A stretch of 20,953 bases of DNA from Bacteroidota bacterium (GTDB lineage Bacteria; Bacteroidota; Bacteroidia; Chitinophagales; Chitinophagaceae). Under the pieces are notes generated by a model. The model worked only from the letters and a program-made list of their open reading frames with translations. It was not told the DNA's origin and ran no database searches. Below, in pieces: positions 7,364-14,168 of this stretch (the first letter of the stretch is position 1; every line of letters starts with the position of its first letter). Made by a program: the position numbers and the translations under genes. The stretch is from contig JAEYOL010000247.1 in assembly GCA_023411775.1 (NCBI GenBank), positions 1 to 20,953 of the forward strand. The letters are read 5' to 3'.

Positions 7364-7720
7364 TTAGTCAACAGTTCTGTCATTATTGTTTACCGCTTTT
7401 TTCTGGATCTCCTGTACTTCCTCTACAAAAGAGCTCACTCTTTCATCGGCGTAAGATCCATAGGCGTCCACGAGTGTTCCTTTCACGCCATCGTCTGTTT
7501 CTATTGCATAAAGTATTGTATTATCCGCGGGGTCGCTGGCACCTTCAAACCGGTAGAAATTTACAATTTTCACCTGCCCGGGTTCGTATATCTTTTCGTT
7601 CTTAAGCGAAAGAAGACCACGTTCACCCGCCTTGAAATCTTCGGTAAAACCATCTGACAAAAGTTTGTTGAGGCAACCTGAAAGGCTTTTCATTTCCTCT
7701 GTGCTGGAATTTGTGTCCAT
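7364..7720 (-). CDS. Small conserved protein, commonly mis-named phosphoribosylpyrophosphate synthetase
   Basis: A 118-residue soluble acidic protein. The stretch VKIVNFYRFEGASDPADNTI, then LYAIETDDGVKGTLVDAYGSYAD, matches a small Bacteroidota family that databases often label phosphoribosylpyrophosphate synthetase. It has none of the parts of that 310-residue enzyme: no PRPP loop and no ATP flexible loop. The label should not be taken as function, and the true role is unknown. It is the last gene of a minus-strand run after the DUF2383 gene (55 nt apart) and probably shares its transcript. It ends near a bidirectional terminator. Confidence 0.8.
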   Translation of the reverse strand: MDTNSSTEEMKSLSGCLNKLLSDGFTEDFKAGERGLLSLKNEKIYEPGQVKIVNFYRFEGASDPADNTILYAIETDDGVKGTLVDAYGSYADERVSSFVEEVQEIQKKAVNNNDRTVD

Positions 7721-7750
7721 GGGAATTGTTTTATTTTTTTTGACATTTTA

Positions 7751-7766
7751 CGATTTTGGAATGCCT
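7751..7766 (-). promoter_or_regulatory. Weak sigma-54-like motif before the small 7364-7720 gene
   Basis: Minus strand AGGCAT-TCCAA-AATCG, 30 nt before the ATG. Only the GGCAT half fits well. It is listed for completeness as the poorest member of the series. Confidence 0.15.
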
Positions 7767-7775
7767 TCCTGGGAA

Positions 7776-8237
7776 CTACGCGGTTTGTCTGTCACGCAGT
7801 GCCTTAATGTGATCATGTGATTTTTTCAAACTTAATTTTTGATCCATGATCAACTGGCGAACCTCGGCCGGCAATTCAGCATCGCTGGATAGAGCTTCGT
7901 CGTATGCTTTTTGCGCGGCATCCTCACCAAATTCACAGGAGGCAAGTATGGCTTTGCGGTCTTTACCGGTGAAAGTTGCTTTTACATCCATCCAGGTGCG
8001 ATAGATCTTACCACTAAATGAAGTTTTGTCCGTAGGTTGTTCACCCGCAGAAGCCACGTATTTTGACAGATCATTGTTATAGCTTCGGCTTTCCGATGCC
8101 ATTTGCCTGAACAGGGTTTTGAGGTCTGCATCTTCATCCGATGTTTCGTTTTCAGCCCTGTTGTAGCCTTCAATCCTGTCGTTGTTGATACTGATGAGAT
8201 CATTTAGTATCTCGCTCGTTTTTTCATTTACGTACAT
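7776..8237 (-). CDS. PA2169-type four-helix-bundle protein (DUF2383)
   Basis: A 153-residue, mostly helical soluble protein. It starts NEKTSEILNDLISINNDRIEGY, a region of DUF2383 ferritin-like proteins, followed by an acidic E/D-rich helix (RAENETSDEDADLKTLF). The second half contains GKIYRTWMDVKATFTGKDRK and AILASCEFGEDAAQKAYDEA, the usual pattern of the PA2169 family. Family members have a ferritin-like fold, but metal binding is not established and I do not see a full ExxH pair set. Homologues are frequent in stress-response gene clusters. It lies 66 nt downstream of a 58-residue basic ORF, with a GC-rich hairpin in the gap. Confidence 0.92.
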   Translation of the reverse strand: MYVNEKTSEILNDLISINNDRIEGYNRAENETSDEDADLKTLFRQMASESRSYNNDLSKYVASAGEQPTDKTSFSGKIYRTWMDVKATFTGKDRKAILASCEFGEDAAQKAYDEALSSDAELPAEVRQLIMDQKLSLKKSHDHIKALRDRQTA

Positions 8238-8266
8238 AATGTTTGATTTTATTTGGTTAATAATTC

Positions 8267-8286
8267 GCCGGGCGTCACTACCCGGC
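8267..8286 (-). promoter_or_regulatory. GC-rich hairpin between the 58-aa ORF and the DUF2383 gene
   Basis: A 6-bp stem GCCGGG/CCCGGC with an 8-nt loop, and no U-run after it on the minus strand. It is more likely an mRNA processing or stability element, or a weak attenuator, than a terminator. Confidence 0.4.
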
Positions 8287-8303
8287 CGTCTCCGATAAAA
8301 AAT

Positions 8304-8480
8304 TTATTTAGGTCTTTGTTGTTTGTTGTGATGAGGTTTCCGGTTATGGGTAATATCATCGCCCTTACTATGTTGCTCTTCTTTTTTGCGGCTGTCAAGA
8401 TTATCCCTGACATCAGGAGCCGTCCTGTTTTTTGTAGACCGCAGCTGGGAATTGCTTGTTGTTGTGTTTTTCGTTTTCAT
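8304..8480 (-). CDS. Small basic, disordered protein (58 aa)
   Basis: Reading from the ATG at 8480 gives MKTKNTTTSNSQLRSTKNRT, then APDVRDNLDSRKKEEQHSKG and DDITHNRKPHHNKQQRPK, with a TAA stop. It has no hydrophobic core and is rich in Lys, Arg, Asn, Gln and His, so it is probably disordered and may bind nucleic acid. I do not recognise a family. Support comes from position: same strand as the topoisomerase and DUF2383 genes, a TGGTAT-type motif 20 nt before the ATG like its neighbours, and no competing gene. It could head the transcript that includes DUF2383. Because of its small size and low complexity, the call is tentative. Confidence 0.5.
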   Translation of the reverse strand: MKTKNTTTSNSQLRSTKNRTAPDVRDNLDSRKKEEQHSKGDDITHNRKPHHNKQQRPK

Positions 8481-8500
8481 GGTAGTATTTTAGTTAAAGA

Positions 8501-8516
8501 GGTAAAAACCATACCA
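8501..8516 (-). promoter_or_regulatory. Sigma-54-like -24/-12 motif before the 58-aa ORF
   Basis: Minus strand TGGTAT-GGTTT-TTACC, 20 nt before the ATG at 8480. It lies just inside the gap after the topoisomerase IB stop codon, so it would give the downstream run (58-aa ORF, DUF2383, 7364-7720 gene) its own promoter. Confidence 0.4.
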
Positions 8517-8529
8517 GTATTTCAGGCAT

Positions 8530-9594
8530 TCACGCCGACCTTTTTATCACATGCATCAGGATCTGTTCGTCGGGATCAAGGCCGCTGGTTTTCGGCGAAG
8601 GCTCCAGGCCGGAGTTCAGTTTATCTTCTTCGTAAAGCCTAATTAGCCCGGGGTGTACATAATACTTTCTGCATATGTTTCGTGTATTGCCCAATTTATT
8701 ACTCACCTGGTCCATGACCGTGGCGATATTTTTCCTTAAATCCGCTTCATTTTGGGGCGGATCCAATTTGCGAAGGATCTGCAAAGCCTGCAGGGAACCC
8801 GCCCAGGTTCGAAAATCTTTTGTGGTAAATTCTCCCCCTGTTGCTGATTTGATATAGTTGTTGACCATACCCGAGTCGATGCATTTTCGGCGACCACCAT
8901 CTGTGTAATATTGGAATAACTCTTTGCCAGGTATATCACGGCATTGTTTAATGATACGTGCCAGCTTGCGATCATAGATGGAGATCTCGTGCGCTACCCC
9001 TTTTTTCCCGGTAAATGCAAATGATATCCTTCCATTCTTCAAGGTCACATGTTTGTCTTTCATTGTAGTAAGTCCATAGGAGCCATACATTTTTTCATAA
9101 CCGTTATTGCCCACCCGGATATATGTTTTTTCAGCGAGGTTGATCACGGTGGCCAGCACTTTTGATTCGGTCAGACCTGCAGCATTCATATCCCGGCGAA
9201 TTTGCCGGCGTAACCTCGGTAGTGCTTTCCCAAATTCGATCAGCCTGTGAAATTTTGTATCCTGCCGGCACTTATTCCAGTCGGTGTGATAACGGTATTG
9301 CTTCCTGCCGTTCATATCAATGCCTGTAGCCTGTATATGGCCATTTGCTTTGGGACAGATCCAGACACTGGTCCACGACGGAGGTATGGCAAGTTTTCTT
9401 ATTCGTTCGAGGTCTTCTTTTTTTGTGACCGCTTTTCCTTTGTAACTAAACCCAAATCCCTTCCCTTTTTTTATCCGGATAATGCCCGGCTTTGAGTCCG
9501 AGGTGTACAAAAGGCTGGCAACCCGGGCGGCACGCCGGTAGTCACGGTGGAGCTTAATATGTTCACGATATGACAGCGCCTTAATTTTTTGCAT
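8530..9594 (-). CDS. DNA topoisomerase IB (bacterial/poxvirus type)
   Basis: A 354-residue enzyme that relaxes supercoils through a 3'-phosphotyrosine. The N-terminal domain includes IPPSWTSVWICP (70-81) and GRKQYRYH (96-103). Catalytic residues by alignment to the poxvirus enzyme are R160 in TYIRVGNNGYE, K197 in FTGKKG and R262 in KDFRTWAGS. N303 in LGNT takes the place of the viral His, and Y312 in CRKYYVHPG is the nucleophile. All are present, so the enzyme should be active. The C-terminal tail after about 325 is low-complexity. This enzyme is accessory in bacteria and often sits with stress genes. It is divergent from the PNPOx-like gene, with a sigma-54-like motif 25 nt upstream. Confidence 0.95.
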   Translation of the reverse strand: MQKIKALSYREHIKLHRDYRRAARVASLLYTSDSKPGIIRIKKGKGFGFSYKGKAVTKKEDLERIRKLAIPPSWTSVWICPKANGHIQATGIDMNGRKQYRYHTDWNKCRQDTKFHRLIEFGKALPRLRRQIRRDMNAAGLTESKVLATVINLAEKTYIRVGNNGYEKMYGSYGLTTMKDKHVTLKNGRISFAFTGKKGVAHEISIYDRKLARIIKQCRDIPGKELFQYYTDGGRRKCIDSGMVNNYIKSATGGEFTTKDFRTWAGSLQALQILRKLDPPQNEADLRKNIATVMDQVSNKLGNTRNICRKYYVHPGLIRLYEEDKLNSGLEPSPKTSGLDPDEQILMHVIKRSA

Positions 9595-9619
9595 ACGTCA
9601 GGAATCGTTTTCCATACTT

Positions 9620-9635
9620 TGAAAATCAAATGCCA
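9620..9635 (-). promoter_or_regulatory. Sigma-54-like -24/-12 motif before topoisomerase IB
   Basis: Minus strand TGGCAT-TTGAT-TTTCA, 25 nt before the ATG. It fits TGGCAC-N5-TTGCW at 8 of 10 fixed positions, missing the sixth base and the G of the -12 GC. It is one of two outward copies in the 242-nt topoisomerase/PNPOx spacer. Confidence 0.45.
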
Positions 9636-9797
9636 GAATCTATTGCACCATGTTAAGACCGCTCAAATACTATTGACATTCCGGTCATGTGAACCGCGAC
9701 AGGCCTGCACTCTTTGTGAAACAATTTCAGCCGGATATGTGGAAATTCTTGCACAAAAAACTTGCTGGTAGTACTTCAGCATAGCATAGAGTTGGGT

Positions 9798-9813
9798 TGG
9801 TATCACATTTGAC
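9798..9813 (+). promoter_or_regulatory. Sigma-54-like -24/-12 motif before the PNPOx-like gene
   Basis: TGGTAT-CACAT-TTGAC, 23 nt before the ATG. TGG, A and TTG fit; the -12 C is replaced by A. Confidence 0.4.
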
Positions 9814-9836
9814 TAATACTAGTAAACACCTTAGTT

Positions 9837-10340
9837 ATGACAACTGACGCTAACCTCCTCGAGATAAGGGATAAGATTTACAGGCTGAGGACAGCCATTA
9901 TGTACAGCATGAGTAATGATGTCTGTAAACTGCCGAATAGTATTGTCACAGCTGTTCGGGTTGATGATGAGGGGCAGCTTTGGTTTGCCTGTCCGAAGCC
10001 GCTGCATGAAGTTGCGGAATATGCAGAGAATTTTCCAGTTCGCCTTCATTTTTATCACAAGGGTGTGTTTTTCCACCTGGAGATCAGCGGTAAAGCCTGT
10101 ATTGTGGATGATGACTACAAAGATGATGACTACAAATATGATGGTGCCGCCGTTTTGCCCGTAAGGGGAAAACAGATGTTGGTCAAAATGACCATGAACA
10201 CCATTGAATATACTGAGCCATATGGCAGGAAAGAAAGATCGCGCCTGGAGATGATGATGGAAAAAGGATATAACTGGTTGCTGCGGAATGTGTCGGTATC
10301 ACGTTCAACTGAACCGGTTTTGTCAAAGAACGCGATGTAA
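9837..10340 (+). CDS. PNPOx-like split-barrel protein (general stress protein 26 type)
   Basis: A 167-residue soluble protein with the layout of FMN-binding split barrels: an N-terminal helix (LLEIRDKIYRLRTAIMYS), then strands IVTAVRVDDEGQLWFACPKP, an HEVAEYAENFPVRLHFY helix-strand, and a later VKMTMNTIEYTE strand. Similar proteins bind flavin or F420, but I cannot confirm the cofactor residues. A surface loop holds a perfect 15-bp tandem duplication giving DDDYK-DDDYK (residues 91-100). The C-terminus is basic. It is divergent from topoisomerase IB and followed 25 nt later by a smaller gene, likely its operon partner. The family name rests on overall pattern rather than one decisive motif. 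Confidence 0.65.
   Translation: MTTDANLLEIRDKIYRLRTAIMYSMSNDVCKLPNSIVTAVRVDDEGQLWFACPKPLHEVAEYAENFPVRLHFYHKGVFFHLEISGKACIVDDDYKDDDYKYDGAAVLPVRGKQMLVKMTMNTIEYTEPYGRKERSRLEMMMEKGYNWLLRNVSVSRSTEPVLSKNAM
10107..10136 (+). repeat. Perfect 2 x 15-bp in-frame tandem duplication
   Basis: The unit GATGATGACTACAAA occurs twice in direct succession (10107-10121 and 10122-10136), encoding DDDYK twice in the PNPOx-like protein. A partial third unit (TATGAT) follows. It looks like a recent slippage event in a loop. Confidence 0.9.
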
Positions 10341-10365
10341 CTATAAACAAATACAAGCTGATTTT

Positions 10366-10758
10366 ATGCATAGAAATTTTTACACGATCAGCCAGAAAAT
10401 TAATTCGATACAGGCTGGTTTATTACGACGTCATACAAAGAATGGAAGTTTCACGCATCATGTACTCATGAAAACTTTTGAAGACAACATGCTGATTTGC
10501 GCGTTGACGGATTCGGGTAAACCCGACACCAGGAAACTGGTTGGGAAGCGGGTAAACCTTATACAAAAGAGTGAGAACGACTATATCTATCTCTCTGGTA
10601 TCGTGATGGACAAACCCACAACGAATCGTCGCACACTTTATATACGTTTGGCCAAAGCTTGCTGGTTTGTAAAAAAGTCAAAAGGAAATTTATCATGGCT
10701 GCAGGAAAAGCACGTTTATGAATCCTTTACATTAAAGAACCTGGGCATGGCGTCCTAG
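10366..10758 (+). CDS. Hypothetical 130-aa protein, possibly a divergent split barrel
   Basis: From the ATG at 10366 the product has 130 residues. The open frame reaches back to 10288 but that would overlap the upstream gene, and the 25-nt gap to the nearer ATG suits an operon. It lacks a signal peptide. The middle, THHVLMKTFEDNMLICALTD, then GKRVNLIQKSENDYIYLSGI and later LYIRLAKACWFVKKSKGN, has the strand and WF-K-x spacing seen in small PNPOx-like proteins. So it may be a degenerate relative of the gene before it; this is a guess from pattern. Its stop codon is 1 nt from that of the convergent DAO gene, with no terminator between. Confidence 0.75.
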   Translation: MHRNFYTISQKINSIQAGLLRRHTKNGSFTHHVLMKTFEDNMLICALTDSGKPDTRKLVGKRVNLIQKSENDYIYLSGIVMDKPTTNRRTLYIRLAKACWFVKKSKGNLSWLQEKHVYESFTLKNLGMAS

Positions 10759-10759
10759 G

Positions 10760-11962
10760 CTACCGGTCAAAGCGAAACATCTCTGCCCCAGGATTTTTTT
10801 TCCCCCGGATCAGATCATGGATTATTTGCGTGGCAATGACGCTGAACGTAATTCCATTGCCACCAAAGCCAAGTGCAAAATATGTATGGGGTCGTTGTGG
10901 AATGGAACCGATATAGGGCAATCCATCCCTGGTAGCAGCGAAAGTCCCCGCCCATTTAAAATCTGTTTTAAATAAGATATCCGGAAAAAGCTTTCCAATT
11001 GCCTTTTCGATGCTTCGCGCTTTTTCAGGAAGCATTTGATCCCGTTGTTTAGGATTTGAAAACGGGATATCTTTTCCACCCGCGATGATCCGGTTGTCGC
11101 TGGTTGTCCGCAGGTATAAATAAGGGTGCGCCGTTTCCCAGATCATTGCATTTTTATACCAGAAATTTGTTTGAAGTAAAGGTTCGCTCGCAATAGCAAA
11201 GGTCGCGTGATTCTCCTGGATTTTTTTTGGAATATATTTTTGCGATTCATAGCCACAGGCGATCACAAGTTTCCTTGCAACAATTTTCTTTTTTTCTGCA
11301 CTTTGTAACTCTACTACACGTTTTTGATGGCTGATGCGGATGATTTCTGTATTGTCAAATACCCTCAGGCCTTTTGAAATATTTTTTGATAGCAGGTGAT
11401 GTGTGAGCAGGTAAGCATCCGCTATCGCGCCATCTGAAGAAAACAAACCTGCCGGCCTGGGAAAGCCGAATTTGTTTTGCACCGTATCCTGGTCGAACCA
11501 TTGTACATCGAATCCTTCCAAACGTCGCAGTTTATATTCTTTTTGGAGATCAGCGACATCTTTTTTATAGGAAGCAAACTGGAAACTCGGTTTTTTTTCG
11601 AATAGGCCGAGCTCTTTTGAGCGTGCGCAAATTTTTTCCAGGTCGTAGATTGCTTTGCGGCAGAGCTTATAACTTGTTACGGCGGTTTTTTTACCCACAA
11701 GATCAATCAATTTATAAAGTGGGGTGTCAATTTCATATTGAAGCAGGGAGGTGCTGGCGGCTGTGCTTCCTGTACCCGCATGGCGACGATCCACCACAAC
11801 CACATCATAACCGGCGCGGACAAGCCGATCTGCTAAAAGAGCGCCGCTGATACCCGCGCCAATAATGGCGATATCAGCCTTTATGTTAGTATCCAGTGAG
11901 GGATAGCTGTTTATAATTCCGTGCCGCAGCAGGGCATATGGATATGGACTGCGAAGATCCAT
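10760..11962 (-). CDS. FAD-dependent oxidoreductase, DAO family
   Basis: A 400-residue flavoprotein of the D-amino-acid oxidase/glycine oxidase fold. The dinucleotide motif GAGISG (35-40) lies in ADIAIIGAGISGALLADRL, followed by the acidic end of strand 2 (VVVVDRR) and a GTGSTAAST segment contacting FAD. The C-terminal half has WAGTFAATRDGLPYIGSIPQ and then ALGFGGNGITFSVIAT, the usual second FAD-contact region of DAO proteins. There is no signal peptide. The substrate is not readable; relatives oxidise amino acids, sarcosine or related amines. It is divergent from the DUF5670-like gene and convergent, 1 nt apart, with the 130-aa gene. A sigma-54-like motif lies 27 nt upstream. Confidence 0.92.
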   Translation of the reverse strand: MDLRSPYPYALLRHGIINSYPSLDTNIKADIAIIGAGISGALLADRLVRAGYDVVVVDRRHAGTGSTAASTSLLQYEIDTPLYKLIDLVGKKTAVTSYKLCRKAIYDLEKICARSKELGLFEKKPSFQFASYKKDVADLQKEYKLRRLEGFDVQWFDQDTVQNKFGFPRPAGLFSSDGAIADAYLLTHHLLSKNISKGLRVFDNTEIIRISHQKRVVELQSAEKKKIVARKLVIACGYESQKYIPKKIQENHATFAIASEPLLQTNFWYKNAMIWETAHPYLYLRTTSDNRIIAGGKDIPFSNPKQRDQMLPEKARSIEKAIGKLFPDILFKTDFKWAGTFAATRDGLPYIGSIPQRPHTYFALGFGGNGITFSVIATQIIHDLIRGKKNPGAEMFRFDR

Positions 11963-11989
11963 GGTAACTTGTTTTGATTATGCAGGGTA

Positions 11990-12005
11990 GTCAAATTCCC
12001 CGCCA
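11990..12005 (-). promoter_or_regulatory. Sigma-54-like -24/-12 motif before the DAO gene
   Basis: Minus strand TGGCGG-GGAAT-TTGAC, 27 nt before the ATG. TGGC and TTG fit; bases 5-6 and the -12 C do not. It is paired with the outward copy at 12067. Confidence 0.3.
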
Positions 12006-12066
12006 TATTTACATCGTTTAAGCCGGAAAAACACTAACTCAAAACACGTGAAAATGACCTGACGGC

Positions 12067-12082
12067 TGGCATCATTTTTTCT
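12067..12082 (+). promoter_or_regulatory. Sigma-54-like -24/-12 motif before the DUF5670-like gene
   Basis: TGGCAT-CATTT-TTTCT, 22 nt before the ATG at 12105. It shares the TGGCAT-N5-TTTC form with topoisomerase IB. It could drive the peptide gene and the kinase together. Confidence 0.45.
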
Positions 12083-12104
12083 ATATAGGGATAAAACGAA
12101 TTTT

Positions 12105-12272
12105 ATGAAACTGGCTTTATTTATTATAGCGGCTTTGTTAGCGGTGGCATGGATAGTCTCTTGCTTTGTACTGAAAGCCGGCATTTTTGTTCATATTTTC
12201 CTCATTACTGCAGCCCTGCTCTTCATCCAGGCTATTATTATTAATCCCGGATCGCTGACTAAGAAAATATAG
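12105..12272 (+). CDS. Small two-helix membrane protein (DUF5670/lmo0937-like)
   Basis: A 55-residue peptide: MKLALFIIAALLAVAWIVSC, then FVLKAGIFVHIFLITAALLF, then IQAIIINPGSLTKKI. It has two hydrophobic helices joined at a short turn (VLKAG) with H30 after it, and a basic end, as in the lmo0937 family, whose function is unknown. Stop TAG is at 12270-12272. It is the second tiny membrane peptide in this stress block, after the DUF1328 protein. It lies 34 nt before the sensor kinase on the same strand, so the two are probably co-transcribed and perhaps functionally linked at the membrane. Confidence 0.8.
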   Translation: MKLALFIIAALLAVAWIVSCFVLKAGIFVHIFLITAALLFIQAIIINPGSLTKKI

Positions 12273-12283
12273 CTTTAAATTAC

Positions 12284-12300
12284 AAGTTCTTTCAGAACTT
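12284..12300 (+). promoter_or_regulatory. Hairpin just before the histidine kinase start codon
   Basis: A 7-bp perfect inverted repeat, AAGTTCT/AGAACTT, with a 3-nt loop, followed by TTGCCG and the kinase ATG at 12307. It could limit kinase translation or act as a weak attenuator after the upstream peptide gene. It is AT-rich, so the stability is modest. Confidence 0.4.
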
Positions 12301-12306
12301 TTGCCG

Positions 12307-13704
12307 ATGCCCATTCCAGTCATCATAAAGAACAGGTGGGGTTATGCCATAGCATTCCTGCTACTGCTTATTACCTATTTCCTGATCTTTTTTGTTATAA
12401 ATAGACTGGAAGCAGATGCTAAATCGGTATCGCATTCATATTCGATCATACATAACCTGGAAACTATTAAAGGTCAGATTACGGATGCCGAAACAGGCAT
12501 CAGGGGGTATTTTATTACGCGGGACCCTGCCGATCTGAAACCTTATAATTCCGGTTCCAAACAGGTCCCTTATTTATTAAATGAGCTGAACCGCCTGACA
12601 GCAGGTGAAAGAAAGTATCAGCCCAAGGTTGACTCCCTGCGTGAGCTCAGTGAGGTGAAACTGCAACAACTTGCCGCATTCCTCACCCGTTTTCAACAAG
12701 ATGGTTTTATGATCAGCGACAGCCTTCTTGAAACCTATGATTCCACAAACCTGGTCATGCAGAAAATCAGGACAATCATCACCTCGCTAGGGGAAAAAGA
12801 GCAGACCCTGATGAATGTGCGGAATATGAAGTTGAAAGGTTTTTTCCAGACCATGGCTATTATGGCCATCATTTCACTCGTCATCACGCTCGTCACGATT
12901 TTTTATTCACTGATCACATACAATAAAGAAAACAGGGCCAGGGAAGAGGCCGACAGTAAGTCCCGTATCTATCGGATGGAACTCGAAGGCCGTATTAACG
13001 AGTTAAATAAAGCAAATACAGAGTTGAGCGAACTCCGAAGCATTGAAAAATTTGCGGCAACCGGGCGTATCGCCCGCACTATGGCGCATGAGGTGCGTAA
13101 CCCACTTACCAATATATCCCTGGCCTCGGAGCAGCTGAAAGAGATAAACAGTGATAACGAGGAGGCCGGGATGCTTCTGTCCATGATCGACCGGAATGTG
13201 AGCCGTATCAATCAATTGGTTTCTGACCTGCTAAGTGCAACGCGTATTGAACAACTCCAGTTCGAGCCTTCCAATATAAATTTTTTATTGGAGGAAGCTT
13301 TGGATCAGGCACAGGACAGGCTTGATCTCCGGCATATCAAGGTGGAAAAGGAGTTTGATGGAAGCCTGCCTGAACTAGTGGTAGACCGTGGTAGAATCAG
13401 GCTCGCGTTCCTGAATATTATCGTAAACGCGATTGAAGCAATGAAGAATGATACGGGATATCTTCGGTTAAAAACTTACCAGAGGGATCAAAAATGCGTG
13501 ATCGAGTTTATTGATAATGGGGCAGGTATGGACGAGGAAACCAGCCAGAAATTATTCGAGCCCTATTTTACAAGCAAAGCCAAAGGAAATGGTTTGGGGC
13601 TTACACATACCCAAAGTATTATTATAAATCATAAAGGAAACATCCAGGTAAATAGCCGCCCTGGTAAGGGCTCTACCTTTACAATTATACTGCCTTCCGC
13701 TTAA
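12307..13704 (+). CDS. CHASE3-domain sensor histidine kinase
   Basis: Inner-membrane sensor kinase of 465 residues from the ATG at 12307; an in-frame TTG six bases earlier is less likely. The first membrane segment is at about 13-31. The extracytoplasmic CHASE3-type helical sensor spans about 35-175 and carries the family signature TDAETGIRGYFITRDP. The second membrane segment is at about 180-205, followed by a helical coiled linker. The HisKA phospho-acceptor is H261 in MAHEVRNPLTN. The ATPase domain has the N box NIIVNAIEAM (N370, N374), G1 DNGAGMD (D403), an F box LFEPYFTSK and G2 GNGLGLT (427-433). No receiver is fused. Candidate partners are the lone receiver (convergent, 36 nt) and the NtrC-type regulator. 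The signal is unknown; CHASE3 kinases often answer envelope or osmotic cues. Confidence 0.95.
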   Translation: MPIPVIIKNRWGYAIAFLLLLITYFLIFFVINRLEADAKSVSHSYSIIHNLETIKGQITDAETGIRGYFITRDPADLKPYNSGSKQVPYLLNELNRLTAGERKYQPKVDSLRELSEVKLQQLAAFLTRFQQDGFMISDSLLETYDSTNLVMQKIRTIITSLGEKEQTLMNVRNMKLKGFFQTMAIMAIISLVITLVTIFYSLITYNKENRAREEADSKSRIYRMELEGRINELNKANTELSELRSIEKFAATGRIARTMAHEVRNPLTNISLASEQLKEINSDNEEAGMLLSMIDRNVSRINQLVSDLLSATRIEQLQFEPSNINFLLEEALDQAQDRLDLRHIKVEKEFDGSLPELVVDRGRIRLAFLNIIVNAIEAMKNDTGYLRLKTYQRDQKCVIEFIDNGAGMDEETSQKLFEPYFTSKAKGNGLGLTHTQSIIINHKGNIQVNSRPGKGSTFTIILPSA

Positions 13705-13740
13705 AATGGGGAGGATTTTCTACACAAATAAAGACAGGGA

Positions 13741-14139
13741 TTAAATTAATTTCTCAACTGTTTTAAAAATTACATCTCTTGTAAAAGGCTTTCCTATAAA
13801 ATAGTCAACACCTTCGCGATAGGCGAGTTCGCGGTCGGTAGAGGTATCATGTGCAGTGATCATAACGATCTTACAATAGGGGTTTTGTTTCTTCAGATTA
13901 CGCACCTGTTCCACGCCAAATCCATCAGGGAGGTGATTATCAATGAAAATTATATCCGCATCGCGCTGTCGCAGGTACTGGCGGCCTTCAGCAAGGGTAC
14001 TCGCGTAATCTGCATCGATGTTTTTGTGCCGCAATATACCTTTCAGGAGAAAGCAGATATCAGTTTCATCGTCAATTATGAGCGCGTGGGGGGTATTTTT
14101 TAACTCGTTTCCCAACAATTCAGACTGTGGATTAAACAT
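13741..14139 (-). CDS. Single-domain response regulator (receiver only)
   Basis: A 132-residue protein made of one receiver domain, with no output domain. From the ATG at 14139 the acidic pair is D23/D24 (LIIDDETD), the phospho-acceptor D67 (IFIDNHLPDG), the switch Thr T95 (MITAHD) and the Lys K117 (IGKPF). All are intact. A GTG 18 nt upstream is in frame but less likely. It is convergent with the CHASE3 kinase and divergent from the NtrC gene, so it sits between both. It may act as a phosphate sink, a shuttle in a relay, or a competitor of the NtrC receiver. A motif close to the sigma-54 consensus lies 29 nt upstream, which suggests co-regulation with the neighbours. Confidence 0.93.
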   Translation of the reverse strand: MFNPQSELLGNELKNTPHALIIDDETDICFLLKGILRHKNIDADYASTLAEGRQYLRQRDADIIFIDNHLPDGFGVEQVRNLKKQNPYCKIVMITAHDTSTDRELAYREGVDYFIGKPFTRDVIFKTVEKLI

Positions 14140-14168
14140 TTCTACGTAACTTATCACCGATGTAGATG

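Noticed and set aside
8253..8642. 129-codon + strand frame
   Set aside because: It runs antisense to the 58-aa ORF and the topoisomerase C-terminus, with low-complexity cysteine-rich content and no recognisable domain.
10107..10136. DDDYK repeats as an engineered tag or cloning artefact
   Set aside because: Codons match the native context, the unit is duplicated at nucleotide level inside a natural loop, and no vector-like sequence is nearby.
10288..10365. Upstream start for the 130-aa gene
   Set aside because: It would overlap the end of the PNPOx-like gene by 53 nt and add a basic, unlikely N-terminus; the ATG at 10366 gives a normal operon gap.
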